Below, in pieces: positions 25,834 to 34,829 of a DNA stretch of 64,000 nucleotides (within the stretch, counting starts at the first letter, position 1; every line of letters starts with the position of its first letter). Source of the DNA: Candidatus Methanomethylophilus alvi Mx1201 (GTDB lineage Archaea; Thermoplasmatota; Thermoplasmata; Methanomassiliicoccales; Methanomethylophilaceae); assembly GCF_000300255.2 (NCBI RefSeq), contig NC_020913.1, positions 494,692 through 558,691 on the forward strand. The letters run 5' to 3'. Position numbers and translations under genes: made by a program. The notes beneath the pieces are model-generated. The model ran no database searches. It had not been told where the DNA came from and worked only from the letters and a program-made list of their open reading frames with translations.

Positions 25834-26976
25834 TCATCTGAGGATGTCTATTATCCCCTCTGCACAGTAAAGGCGGTTGCGCCTCTTCCCGGTCACTTCC
25901 CGGAGGATTCCTTCGGACTGGAATCTGTCGAGTATCTTGTTGGCCGTAGGGACGGAGATGTCCAGTTCTTCGACTATGTTCCTGGAGGTGATGTATGGGT
26001 TCCTGAACAGCATCTCCACGACCTTCGTCTCTTTCAGATCCTCTGCCGCATCGGTCAGTCTCTTCCTGTACCTTATCAAGGCCTCCACGGTCTTCGCTGC
26101 GGATCTTGCCTGGATGCACAGACCTTCGGAAAAGAACGTCAGCCACTCGTCGATGGAATCCCTGCTGCTCACTCTGTACATGAGGTCCATGTATTCACTC
26201 CTTCTGGAGTTCAGATAGCCGCTGATGTAGAGGATCGGATACTTCAAAAGACCGTCGCGGCGGAGGATCATCAGCGATAGGAGTCTCCCTACACGTCCGT
26301 TTCCGTCTCTGAAGGGATGTATCGCCTCGAATTGATAGTGTGCCATCGCCATTTTTTCTACCGTATTCAGTGAATCGGAGTTGACATATTCCAGCCAGTT
26401 GTCGATGAGGTGGTCGACGCTCTCCGGGGATGCGGGGACCATTTTGGCTGTTTCGAGTGTATCCGACGCCATCCCGATGGCGTTCTGATGTACCTTGAAC
26501 TCTCCCGGCGATTCGTCCGAACCTCTGACCCCTGCCATAAGTGTCCGGTGCAGTCTTTTGATGATCTCTATCTCGAATCTGCCTCCTGCGGGCAATTCAT
26601 CGAAACCCTGAATCAGAGCCTTGCGGTAATTGGTGATCTCCTGATTATCTCTGATTATCGATTCGTTCTTCTCTTCTTCTTTTTCCGAACGGAAGACGTC
26701 GTCCACAGTGGATCTGGTGCCTTCTATGGACGAACTCGATGTAGATTCCATGAGCGACAGATTCCTGCTGAGCATCTCTACCGTACTATCGTCGACGAGT
26801 CCGAGCATACCGTCCAGACGTGCGAGTTCTATCGACGCATCGGTCATGGCAGATATGACCTCGGGGGAATAATCGCGGTCAAAAGGGAGGTCGTGCGGGT
26901 GGAAGTAACAGTATTCCCCATACATGGACCATCTCACTTCCCCGGTCTTTGTACCTATGAAATCCGATTCGTCCAT
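25834..26976 (-). CDS. Fic-family protein (AMPylase-type) with C-terminal winged helix
   Basis: The 380-residue protein has the Fic active-site motif IHPFRDGNGRVGRL near residue 215 (HPFxxGNGR), an N-terminal Fic_N domain with the inhibitory-helix sequence SSSIEGT near residue 79, and a C-terminal winged helix (NPYITSRNIVEELDISVPTA). Fic proteins transfer AMP or other phosphate groups to target hydroxyls; the self-inhibitory helix marks a class II enzyme. The flap hairpin (ESPGEFKVHQNAIG) is also seen. It stands alone, divergent from the polyphosphate gene across an AT-rich 278-base gap. Role in the archaeon unknown. Confidence 0.92.
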   Translation of the reverse strand: MDESDFIGTKTGEVRWSMYGEYCYFHPHDLPFDRDYSPEVISAMTDASIELARLDGMLGLVDDSTVEMLSRNLSLMESTSSSSIEGTRSTVDDVFRSEKEEEKNESIIRDNQEITNYRKALIQGFDELPAGGRFEIEIIKRLHRTLMAGVRGSDESPGEFKVHQNAIGMASDTLETAKMVPASPESVDHLIDNWLEYVNSDSLNTVEKMAMAHYQFEAIHPFRDGNGRVGRLLSLMILRRDGLLKYPILYISGYLNSRRSEYMDLMYRVSSRDSIDEWLTFFSEGLCIQARSAAKTVEALIRYRKRLTDAAEDLKETKVVEMLFRNPYITSRNIVEELDISVPTANKILDRFQSEGILREVTGKRRNRLYCAEGIIDILR

Positions 26977-27254
26977 AGAATATAATTAAATTTATGATTT
27001 ATATTATTTACTTATAATATTTTAATTAAATAAATCAGCTTATTTTTTTATTAATATGGAAATAAGAAAAAGATTCTTTACCATCGGGACCGTTAATAAA
27101 GCGGTTTAAATACCATATTTAATAGGATGGATGTCCCCGATCCGATGGTGTATCGGTCGTCCGGAGGGACGATACCGTGCCATATATGGGGACGTACGTA
27201 TGCCGTCGGCCTCTTTCCAGCAAATATTAAGAACAAGGCCCAGGATTTTCACGC
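26977..27254. promoter_or_regulatory. AT-rich divergent intergenic region
   Basis: This gap separates the Fic gene (minus) from the polyphosphate:AMP phosphotransferase gene (plus). Its first ~75 bases are very AT-rich and contain several possible TATA boxes for the Fic gene. TTTAAATACC near 27106-27115 and AAATATTAAG near 27222-27231 are plus-strand candidates; the second lies ~25 bases before the start at 27255 and fits a leaderless transcript. No RNA gene or repeat is evident. Confidence 0.5.
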
Positions 27255-28649
27255 ATGCGCTCCCTCGTATCGGACGAACTCGAAGAAGAACTGAACAAGG
27301 TCCAGATGGACATCGCCAACAAGGGCATCCCCGTCCTTGTGATATTCGAGGGGGGGAGCGGGCGCGTCATCAGCAGGGTCGTCAACGAGCTCGACAGGGT
27401 CCTGGAGCCTCGCGGCATAAACTATTATCATTTCGATGTGGAGAAGAACGGTCCGAAGGCGATGGCGAGGCTTCTGCAGTGCACTCCCGCCAAAGGGGAG
27501 ATCTCCATGTACGACCGTTCGTGGTATGCGACGGCCATCAACCGCTTCGAAGGCGACAGGGAGGACCTCGACGCGGCCCTGGATGTCCTGAACAGATTCG
27601 AGGAGTACCTTCTGGACAACGGCACGTTCATCATAAAGGTCCGTCTCGCCGTGACCCCCGAGATCATGAAGGAGTATGCGGACGAGTATCGTCCGTACAC
27701 CGCCATGAACGGTACATTCCTTTCTGTAGACCGCATAGACCACTTCAAGTACTACTCCCTGATGGACGACGTCGTCGCCAAGACCGATACGAAGAGGGCC
27801 CCCTGGGACACCGTCAGGGTAGGCCATGTTGAGAAGACGGTCAACGATGCGGTCAAGGTCCTTCTCAAACGTTTCAAGCAGTGCATCAAGGACGATTCCT
27901 GGAAGGAATCAGTGAAATGCGGCATAGACAAGGTCTACGAAAACCCGAGGGAAGGCTTGGAACTCGACCGTACCACTGACGGGTTCAAGAAGGAGATGGG
28001 GGCCCTTTCCGAGGAGCTGGAGAGACTGCAGATCCTTCTGGCGGTGAGCGGGCGCTCCGTGATCCTCGGTTTCGAGGGGTGGGATGCGGCCGGCAAGGGC
28101 GGGTGCATAAAGCACATCTCCCACGCGCTCAATCCCCGCGGATATCGCGTGGCTAGGGTCGGTAAGCCTACGGACGAGGACTATGCGCATACATATCTCT
28201 GGAGATTCTGCCGTTCCCTTCCCGGTCCGGGCCACATATCCATTTTCGACAGGACCTGGTACGGGAGGATGATGGTGGAACCCATCGAAGGCTTCTGTAC
28301 GAAAGAAGAGTACCAGCGTTCCGCCGCCGAGATCAACACCTTCGAATCCATGCTCTCAGACTCCGGCGCGATCATAATCAAGTTCTGGCTGGACATAGAC
28401 AAGGATACCCAGCTTCAGAGGTTCAACGACAGGAAGGCCGATCCGCTCAAACAGTGGAAGCTGACCGACGAGGATTGGAGGAACCGTGAGAAGTGGGACA
28501 TCTACGAGGAATACATCGATGCAATGATCTCGTCCACCAATACCCCTGGCGCTCCGTGGGTGGTCGTCCCGGCCAACAACAAGAAGTATGCGCAGCTTAC
28601 GGTCATGCGTACCCTCGTAGGGGTCCTGAGAAGGGAACTGGAGAGCTGA
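27255..28649 (+). CDS. pap: Polyphosphate:AMP phosphotransferase (two PPK2 domains)
   Basis: The 464-residue protein has two PPK2-fold halves. The C-terminal one is intact: Walker A GFEGWDAAGKGG near residue 272, ISIFDRTWYGRM (Walker B/lid region), and the conserved RNREKWDIYEEYIDAM. The N-terminal half keeps the fold (SMYDRSWYATAINRF, IIKVRLAV) but its P-loop is degenerate (FEGGSGRVISRVV, no GK[ST]), as is known for class II/III PAP enzymes in which only one half is active. It would make ADP from AMP with polyphosphate, or the reverse. TATA-like AAATATTAAG ~25 bases upstream supports the start. Confidence 0.9.
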   Translation: MRSLVSDELEEELNKVQMDIANKGIPVLVIFEGGSGRVISRVVNELDRVLEPRGINYYHFDVEKNGPKAMARLLQCTPAKGEISMYDRSWYATAINRFEGDREDLDAALDVLNRFEEYLLDNGTFIIKVRLAVTPEIMKEYADEYRPYTAMNGTFLSVDRIDHFKYYSLMDDVVAKTDTKRAPWDTVRVGHVEKTVNDAVKVLLKRFKQCIKDDSWKESVKCGIDKVYENPREGLELDRTTDGFKKEMGALSEELERLQILLAVSGRSVILGFEGWDAAGKGGCIKHISHALNPRGYRVARVGKPTDEDYAHTYLWRFCRSLPGPGHISIFDRTWYGRMMVEPIEGFCTKEEYQRSAAEINTFESMLSDSGAIIIKFWLDIDKDTQLQRFNDRKADPLKQWKLTDEDWRNREKWDIYEEYIDAMISSTNTPGAPWVVVPANNKKYAQLTVMRTLVGVLRRELES

Positions 28650-28676
28650 CGGTTCGTCGATACGATCCTTCCGGTT

Positions 28677-28828
28677 CGTTAAAACTGGCAGTTTATCCTC
28701 TCACGGAATCGTTAAAACTGGCAGTTTATCCTCTCACGGAATCGTTAAAACTGGCAGTTTATCCTTTCACGGAATCGTTAAAACTGGCAGTTTATCCTCT
28801 CACGGAATCGTTAAAACTGGCAATTCAC
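28677..28828. repeat. 33-bp tandem repeat, four full copies and one partial
   Basis: The unit begins CGTTAAAACTGGCAGTTTAT and ends CCTCTCACGGAAT; full copies start at 28677, 28710, 28743 and 28776, with a partial copy from 28809. Copy 3 differs by one base (CCTTTCAC). Each unit contains the near-palindrome AAACTGGCAGTTT. No spacers separate the units, so this is not CRISPR. It occupies the entire space before the AAA_14/DUF4143 gene and could be an operator array or a repeat-derived promoter region; the TTAAAA in each unit may act as a weak TATA element. Confidence 0.9.
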
Positions 28829-28857
28829 AGCAGTTCAACTAAAGGAAATATCGTCGT

Positions 28858-30192
28858 ATGTTCAAGAGAAAGATTTACGACCGCATGGTCTCGTGGAAAG
28901 AAGAGGAGAAAAGATCGGTCCTCATAATCGAAGGTGCAGGCGGAGTAGGCAAGACCTCGACGGTCGAGGAGTTCGGGAAGAACGAATATGGGTCCTATAT
29001 ACGCATAGACCTCTCGAAGAAGAGCAGATCCATGGAGGGTATGCTTCTGGACTGCCAATCCGATCCCATGGGTTTCGTCGTGCGTCTGCAGGCCATGACG
29101 GGGAGGAAACTGATCCCTTACGACGGCCTTGTAATATTGGACAGTATCCAGGAAATCCAATGTGCTAGATAGGCGATGCACAGCATTCGGTCCGAATGCC
29201 ATCTGGATTGCATAGGGGTGTTTTCCAAGACGTCCCGGGGGATGACATTGGAAAAGACCCAGACGTGTCAGGGGGAGACGGTCCTCGAAATGCTGCCGAT
29301 GGATTTCGAGGAATTCCTGTGGGCTCGCGGGGATTCGGTATCGGTACCCATCCTGAGGACGATATTCGACGGGCGCGAATCATTGGGTGGAGGCAGCTGC
29401 CGGGTGATGATGGACAGGTTCTCGGATTATATGGCGGTCGGAGGGATGCCGCAAGCCGTGGAAAGATTCCTTTCCACAGGGGATTTCATGGAGGCGGAGA
29501 AGGTGAAGCGTATGATACTCAGGTCTTACGGTGCCTGCATCGGTAGGCTCTCAGGCATCCTAGGCCGCAGGGTGAGTCAGGTATTCGACGGGATCCTCTC
29601 CAATCTATCCTCCCGCAGCAGGATGTTTTCCCCCTGTAAGGTGGAGTCGGGATCCAGGAACAGACAGTACAGGAGGGCCGTGGAGTGGTTGGAGGCGGCG
29701 GGTCTGATAAACGTGTGCATACGCGAGGACGACCCGGACCGTATCGGGGCCGATGCAGAGAGGGGGTCGCGGCCCAAGTGCTATTTTCTGGACACGGGTC
29801 TTCTGGTTACCCTCGCCTCGGGTTTCGATACCGACGTCGCGAGAGGGATGTATCTCTCGATAACCAAGGGGAGGTTCTCGGCCGGAGGGGGTATGTTCTT
29901 TGAGAACGTGGTCGCCCAGGAACTGAAGGCGCACGGACACGACCTCGTATTCACGGTTTTCCGTCACAAAGACGTCACTACACAGTATGAGGTCGATTTC
30001 CTCATCCCCGGAAGCGGGAAGATCAGCCCGATAGAGGTCAAGTCCTCCGCATCCAGCAGGCACAAGTCCCTGGATGTCTTCATGGAGAAGTTAGGGACGC
30101 GTACGGACACGGCATATGTCATACACTCCAAGGACCTGCGTGTGGACGGGAAGGTGGTCTATCTCCCGATATATATGACGATGTTTCTGTGA
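28858..30192 (+). CDS. AAA_14 / DUF4143 ATPase interrupted by an in-frame TAG
   Basis: The first 104 codons give the P-loop ATPase start (IIEGAGGVGKTSTVEEF near residue 24, Walker-B region LVILDSIQEIQCAR). TAG at 29170-29172 follows, then the same frame continues with GCG ATG CAC and covers the rest of the family: MLPMDFEEFLWARGD, YMAVGGMPQAVERF, the DUF4143 block (YFLDTGLLVTLASGF, FFENVVAQEL) and a PD-(D/E)XK-like end (YEVDFLIPGSGKISPIEVKS). Total 444 codons including TAG. The segment after the TAG (HLDCIGVFSKTSRGM) departs from the usual sensor motif (ASGSLLG), so the gene may be decaying, or TAG may be decoded. Such ATPases are common orphan genes of unknown function. Confidence 0.75.
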
Positions 30193-30236
30193 TATTGTAA
30201 TGTATTCGTCGATTGACGATAGAGGACTACGACACC

Positions 30237-30246
30237 CTTATATAAC
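30237..30246 (+). promoter_or_regulatory. TATA box of the regulator-mevalonate unit
   Basis: CTTATATAAC lies ~22-31 bases before ATG 30268, which makes that ATG the likely leaderless start in preference to GTG 30253. Confidence 0.6.
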
Positions 30247-30267
30247 GAGCACGTGATAGCGGACGTG

Positions 30268-30960
30268 ATGTCCGACGAACTGCGAGAGAAAATCGCAGGA
30301 GAGATAACCCTCTCCGAAGAGCCGGGAAGGGCCATACGCAAATGGCGCGAGGAGTTCGGAATATCCCAGTACGAACTAGCTGATGCCATGGGCGTATCCC
30401 ACTCCGTCATAAGCGATTACGAATCCGGGAGACGCAAGTCCCCCGGAGTAGGGGTCATCCGCAAGATGGTCGATGCCTTTCTCAGACTCGACGATGCGAA
30501 CGGATCCCCGGTGCAGTCGAAGTACATGCCCGAGAAGAAGATGGAATGCATCCTCGCGATGGACGAGTTCCCTCAGGGGATAGACGACGATCTTTTCATA
30601 CGCACGATCGCGGGGAGGAACATCAATCCGATGAAGACCCCCAAGAAGAGGATCTACGGCTATACGATCGTGGATTCCCTCAAGGCGATCCTCAGTCTGA
30701 GCTCGCAGGATTACATGAAGATATACGGATGGAGCGTCGAGAGGGCGTTGATCTTCACGGACGTCCATTACGGACGTTCGCCGATGGTCGCCATCCGTGC
30801 ACACCCGCTCACACCGGCAATGGTCGTGTACCAGAAGCCGGATCAAACCGATCCGCTGGCCATCAAGCTGGCGGAGAAGGAGGGGATCCCCCTCGTAACC
30901 ACGGATCTCTCCGTGGAGAAACTGATCGACAAGATGAACGCACTCAAGGAAGGGAAGTGA
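30268..30960 (+). CDS. HTH (Xre-type) transcriptional regulator linked to the mevalonate genes
   Basis: The 230-residue protein has an N-terminal helix-turn-helix_3 domain ([20 protein letters not shown], then [12 protein letters not shown]) at residues ~30-65, and a ~150-residue C-terminal domain of a type found in archaeal regulators encoded beside HMG-CoA synthase ([53 protein letters not shown]). It precedes HMG-CoA synthase by two bases, so it is probably its autoregulated repressor or activator. The ligand is unknown; an isoprenoid or CoA metabolite would make sense but is inference. Confidence 0.82.
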   Translation: MSDELREKIAGEITLSEEPGRAIRKWREEFGISQYELADAMGVSHSVISDYESGRRKSPGVGVIRKMVDAFLRLDDANGSPVQSKYMPEKKMECILAMDEFPQGIDDDLFIRTIAGRNINPMKTPKKRIYGYTIVDSLKAILSLSSQDYMKIYGWSVERALIFTDVHYGRSPMVAIRAHPLTPAMVVYQKPDQTDPLAIKLAEKEGIPLVTTDLSVEKLIDKMNALKEGK

Positions 30961-30962
30961 AA

Positions 30963-32012
30963 ATGGTTGGAATAGTAAGTTACGGGGCATACGTCCCCAG
31001 GTACAGGATAAAGCCGGAAGAGATCGGAAGGATATGGGGCACCGACGGCGCTTCCATGGGAAAAGGTCTGATGATCAACCAGAAGTCCGTACCCTCTCCC
31101 GACGAGGATACCGTTACGATCTCCACCGAGGCCGCCAGGTACATGCTCGACAGGGTCCCCGACGTGGACCCCGCCGACATCGGGGCCGTCTACATAGGGT
31201 CCGAGAGCCACCCGTACGCCGTCAAGCCCTCGTCGACCATCGTCGCCGAGGCCATAGGGGCCACCCCCAACATGACCGCCGCAGACCTCGAGTTCGCCTG
31301 CAAGGCAGGTACCGCCGGCATACAGGCCGGTCTCGGTCTCGTCAAGGCCGGGATGGTGAAGTATGCCGTCGCCATCGGGGCCGACACCTCTCAGGGCGCC
31401 CCCGGGGACGCCCTCGAGTACTCTGCCGCGGCGGGAGGTGCCGCCTACCTGCTCGGTACCGAGAAGGTCATCGCAGAGGTCAACAAGACCCTCAGTTTCA
31501 CCACCGACACCCCCGACTTCTGGAGGGAGGGTATGATGTATCCCGTGCACGGCGGGAGGTTCAGCGGGGAGCCCGCCTACTTCAGGCATGTGACGTCCGC
31601 CGCCAAGATGATGATGGAGGCCATGGGCACCACCCCGGCCGACTACAACTACGTGGTACTCCACCAGCCCAACGGGAAGTTCCCCACCAGGGCCGCCAAG
31701 ATGCTCGGCTTCACCCCCGAGCAGCTGGAGTGCGGACTCCTGACGCCCAACATCGGGAACACATACAGCGGTGCCGTCCCCCTCGGACTGGCACATGTCC
31801 TCGACCATGCCAAGGCGGGCGACAGGATCCTCGTGACCTCCTATGGTTCCGGGGCCGGGAGCGACGCCTTCGACATAACGGTCACCGACGAGATCGACAG
31901 CTACAGGAGGGACAACGCCCCCGTGCTGGACAAGATCCTCGCCGACCCCGTCTATGTGGACTATGCGACCTATGCGAAGTACAAGAACACGATCAAGATG
32001 CCGGAGGAGTGA
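30963..32012 (+). CDS. Hydroxymethylglutaryl-CoA synthase (archaeal type)
   Basis: The 349-residue enzyme condenses acetyl-CoA with acetoacetyl-CoA in the mevalonate route to archaeal lipids. The catalytic triad regions are visible: Glu in [15 protein letters not shown] near residue 80, Cys in [11 protein letters not shown] near residue 114, and His in [12 protein letters not shown] near residue 235. [11 protein letters not shown] is also typical. It lies between its regulator and the thiolase gene (ATG two bases after this stop), and with the DUF35 protein forms the archaeal thiolase/HMGS complex in which acetoacetyl-CoA is channelled. Confidence 0.95.
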   Translation: MVGIVSYGAYVPRYRIKPEEIGRIWGTDGASMGKGLMINQKSVPSPDEDTVTISTEAARYMLDRVPDVDPADIGAVYIGSESHPYAVKPSSTIVAEAIGATPNMTAADLEFACKAGTAGIQAGLGLVKAGMVKYAVAIGADTSQGAPGDALEYSAAAGGAAYLLGTEKVIAEVNKTLSFTTDTPDFWREGMMYPVHGGRFSGEPAYFRHVTSAAKMMMEAMGTTPADYNYVVLHQPNGKFPTRAAKMLGFTPEQLECGLLTPNIGNTYSGAVPLGLAHVLDHAKAGDRILVTSYGSGAGSDAFDITVTDEIDSYRRDNAPVLDKILADPVYVDYATYAKYKNTIKMPEE

Positions 32013-32014
32013 AC

Positions 32015-33178
32015 ATGAGGGATGTAGCTATAATCGGAGCAGGAAGCACCAAGTTCGGAGAACTCTGGGGGAAATCCTTCAGGGCCCTCGGCATAGAGGC
32101 CGGGGCCAAGGCCATGGAGGATGCCAACCTCGGAGGGAGCGAGATCGACGCAGTATATGTCGGCAACATGAGCGCCGCCCGCTTCATCAACCAGCAGCAT
32201 ATCGACGCGCTCGTCTCAGACTACACCGGTATGGCGACCCGCAACGTGCCGGCCATCAGGACCGAGGCCGGAGGGGCCTCCGGAGGAGTGGCCTTCAGAC
32301 AGGGTGTCATGGCCGTCGCATCCGGTATGCACGACGTCGTCATCGTCGGAGGGGCGGAGAAGATGACCGACCTCGATGACGACTCCATCAACCAGATCCT
32401 CAACGCCACCTCCGATGCGGAGTGGGAGGCCGGGATGGGTGTCACCCTCCCCTCGCTGTACGCCATGATCGCCAGGAGGATGATCAAGGAAGGCATAGCC
32501 ACCCGCGAGGAGATCGCGGCATGCGCCGTCAACAGCCACTTCCACGGGGCCTTCAACAAGGACGCCCAGTTCCAGAAGGCCATAAAGCTGGACAACGTGC
32601 TCCGCTCCGGATATACCGCGGACCCCCTGACCGTGTTCGACGGGGCCCCCATATCTGACGGTGCGAGCGCCGTAATCCTCTGTCCCCTCGAGGATGCCAA
32701 GAAGTACACCGACTCCTACGTCAAAGTCGCCTCCACCGCACAGGCGAGCGACACCCTGGCACTGTTCCAGAGGGAGTCCTTCACCTCCTTCAAGGCCACA
32801 CAGGTGGCGGCCCAGAACGCATACAGGCTCGCCGGCATAGAGGCCAAGGACATAGACGTCGCAGAGGTCCACGACGACTTCACCGTCGGCGGAGTGATGG
32901 CCCTCAACGACCTGGGACTCTACGAGAACGGCGGAAAGGCCTTCCTCGACGGGGACACCAAGTTCGATGCGGGCAAGATCGCGGTCAACACCTCCGGAGG
33001 TCTGAAGGCCAAGGGATACCCGATCGGAGCCGCAGGGGTCTCCCAGATCGCGGAGCTCTATCTCCAGCTCACCAACAGGGCCGGGGAGAGGCAGGTCAAG
33101 GACGCCAAGTACGGTCTGGCACAGTCCGTCGGAGGTACAGGTTCTGCTGTAACCGTTTCTATCCTGGAGGCGATGTGA
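32015..33178 (+). CDS. Acetyl-CoA acetyltransferase (archaeal thiolase), nucleophile cysteine replaced
   Basis: This 387-residue SCP2-type thiolase is encoded between HMG-CoA synthase and DUF35, where it would make acetoacetyl-CoA. Family features are present: AGSTKFGELW at the start, GGAEKMTDL, VAEVHDDFTVGG with a catalytic histidine near residue 288, and VNTSGGLKAKGYPIGAAG near residue 328. The block that normally reads EAACASG reads EAGGASG here, so residue 87 is Gly (codon 32273-32275) instead of the nucleophilic Cys. Either this lineage uses another residue, or the protein is catalytically altered while keeping its role in the complex. A TCTGGCACA motif lies at 33115-33123. Confidence 0.88.
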   Translation: MRDVAIIGAGSTKFGELWGKSFRALGIEAGAKAMEDANLGGSEIDAVYVGNMSAARFINQQHIDALVSDYTGMATRNVPAIRTEAGGASGGVAFRQGVMAVASGMHDVVIVGGAEKMTDLDDDSINQILNATSDAEWEAGMGVTLPSLYAMIARRMIKEGIATREEIAACAVNSHFHGAFNKDAQFQKAIKLDNVLRSGYTADPLTVFDGAPISDGASAVILCPLEDAKKYTDSYVKVASTAQASDTLALFQRESFTSFKATQVAAQNAYRLAGIEAKDIDVAEVHDDFTVGGVMALNDLGLYENGGKAFLDGDTKFDAGKIAVNTSGGLKAKGYPIGAAGVSQIAELYLQLTNRAGERQVKDAKYGLAQSVGGTGSAVTVSILEAM

Positions 33179-33179
33179 G

Positions 33180-33584
33180 ATGGCAATGGTATCCGCTAAG
33201 GAATGGAGGGAGATCCCGGGAAGGTACAACCTCGTCGGGACCAAGTGCGAGAACTGCGGGAAGATCTTCTTCCCGAGCCGTGCGTTCTGCCCCTACTGCA
33301 GACGTGCCAGCATCGGAAAGGTCGTCCCGTTCAAGCTCAAGAGGTCGGGGGAGGTCTACTCCTTCTCCGTGATCCACGAGTACTCTGGCTTCAACGAGAG
33401 GATGATGCCCTACGCCGTCGCGATGATAAAGAACGACGACGGGGTCATGCTCGAGGGCCAGCTGGTGGACGTCGACCTGTCCAAGATCGAGATCGGTATG
33501 CGCGTTAGGGCCGTACTGAGGAAACTCGACGAGGACGGCGAGGCCGGCGTCATCCACTATGGTTACAAGTTCGTTCCCGAGTGA
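33180..33584 (+). CDS. DUF35 OB-fold protein with rubredoxin-like zinc ribbon
   Basis: The 134-residue protein has an N-terminal zinc ribbon (TKCENCGKIFFPSRAFCPYC, residues ~22-41) and a C-terminal OB fold (GEVYSFSVIHEYSGF, VMLEGQLVDVD). In archaea DUF35 bridges thiolase and HMG-CoA synthase and shares the CoA-binding site so that acetoacetyl-CoA passes directly. The start overlaps the end of the thiolase gene region by one base spacing, so the three are co-translated. It ends the mevalonate unit; a GC-rich hairpin follows. Confidence 0.93.
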   Translation: MAMVSAKEWREIPGRYNLVGTKCENCGKIFFPSRAFCPYCRRASIGKVVPFKLKRSGEVYSFSVIHEYSGFNERMMPYAVAMIKNDDGVMLEGQLVDVDLSKIEIGMRVRAVLRKLDEDGEAGVIHYGYKFVPE

Positions 33585-33596
33585 TACAAATCATTT

Positions 33597-33630
33597 CCCC
33601 GGCCTCGGCCGGGGTCCCGAAAGGGTTTTT
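33597..33630. terminator. Bidirectional terminator between convergent genes
   Basis: CCCCGGCC TC GGCCGGGG forms a near-perfect hairpin (33597-33614), followed by CCCGAAAGGG and TTTTT at 33626-33630. It separates the DUF35 gene from the convergent dehydrogenase gene. Confidence 0.7.
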
Positions 33631-33640
33631 CGGATCTGGG

Positions 33641-34624
33641 TCATGCGAGGCGGTAGGGTATCTCCTTTCCGTCCGCCAGCATCTTCATGCCGTAAAGCGA
33701 GTTGTAGACCATGTCGCGGATGGCGTTCTCGTAATAGAACGCCATGTGCTGGGTTATCAGCACGTTCGGTCTTCCGCGCAGGACCTTCAGGGCCTTGTTG
33801 TCCAATTCCCTGCCGCTGCAGTCGTAGTAGTATAGGCCGAACTCGTCCTCTATCACATCCAGCGCCGCACCTCCGACCTGTCCGGAATCCAGTCCGGCCG
33901 CGAGGGCGTCCGTGTCGATGAGCGGTCCACGGGCGGTGTTTACTATCAGGGCTCCCTTCTTCATCTTGGATATGGCTTCGGGCCCCATGATGTGGAACGT
34001 GTCCTTGTTGAGTTCCAGGTGCAGAGACACCACGTCGCACATACCCAGAAGCTCGTCCATGTCCACGCGTTCGGCATATCTGTCGGCCTCTTCGCTGGGA
34101 CTCCTGTTGCAGTAGTAGAGCCTGCATCCGAATCCCGACAGGTCGCGGAGGACTGACCTTCCTATCCTGCCGGTCCCGATTATGCCTACGGACATGTCCC
34201 CGAGCTCCCCTCCGATGAGACCGTCGAGGGTGAAGTCGTTATCCTTCCCGCGTTCCAGGATGTTCTTCGCCTTGCGTATGGCCATGAGCATCATCATGAC
34301 GGTATATTCGGCGACGCCTTCCGGGTCGTATGTGATGTGGGTGACGGTCATCCCGATACGTTTCGCATATGCGATGTCTATGTGGTCGTACCCGATGGTG
34401 CGGGTGGATATCATGCGGACCCCTCCCTCCTTGAAGCGGTCCATCATCTCCGGGGTGATCGGTGTCGTGATGATCGATATGAAATCGCAGCCGTCCGCCA
34501 GTCCGCAGTTGTCGATGGTCGGACTCTCCTCCGTGTATCCGAGTTCGAAACCGAACTCCTCCGCATACTGCTGGAAGTACTTCTCCTCGTCGAATCTGCG
34601 ATAGTTGTAGACGAAAACCTTCAT
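33641..34624 (-). CDS. D-isomer 2-hydroxyacid dehydrogenase (D-lactate dehydrogenase-like)
   Basis: The 327-residue protein has the NAD-binding GIIGTGRIGRSVLRDL near residue 147, the signature VVSLHLELNKDTFHIMG near residue 200, and catalytic Arg/Glu/His regions (IVNTARGPLID, DVIEDEFGLYY, NVLITQHMAFY). Order and spacing resemble LdhA-type D-lactate dehydrogenases. It would reduce pyruvate or another 2-ketoacid with NADH. Start ATG 34624 gives MKVFVYNYRRFDEEKY; the six extra codons upstream are not conserved-looking. It is a single gene between two terminator-like hairpins (33597-33614 and 34696-34717). Confidence 0.9.
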   Translation of the reverse strand: MKVFVYNYRRFDEEKYFQQYAEEFGFELGYTEESPTIDNCGLADGCDFISIITTPITPEMMDRFKEGGVRMISTRTIGYDHIDIAYAKRIGMTVTHITYDPEGVAEYTVMMMLMAIRKAKNILERGKDNDFTLDGLIGGELGDMSVGIIGTGRIGRSVLRDLSGFGCRLYYCNRSPSEEADRYAERVDMDELLGMCDVVSLHLELNKDTFHIMGPEAISKMKKGALIVNTARGPLIDTDALAAGLDSGQVGGAALDVIEDEFGLYYYDCSGRELDNKALKVLRGRPNVLITQHMAFYYENAIRDMVYNSLYGMKMLADGKEIPYRLA

Positions 34625-34829
34625 GTTCCGACGCACCGGCATCCGGATGTCACGACTGGTTTATCGGTCTTGCGGAAGTCTGTGCGGAAAAATGTACCGC
34701 CCCCTGCGGGAGGGCGGTGGAGTGGTACGGAACTACCAGGCACGGTTAGTTCGGATTAAGGAAAGTTAATTATCATATTTAAACTTTGGATGTGTCATCC
34801 GACAATCATCCAACAAATACCCAGACGGT

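Noticed and set aside
26977..27254. Small RNA in the AT-rich gap
   Set aside because: No stable hairpin, terminator or conserved-looking element distinguishes it from a divergent promoter region.
28677..28828. CRISPR array
   Set aside because: The units are directly adjacent with no variable spacers, and no cas genes are nearby.
28493..28927. Frame encoding the repeated peptide SLKLAVYPLTE
   Set aside because: It is only the translation of the 33-bp tandem repeat, continuing out of frame from the phosphotransferase gene, with no start signal.
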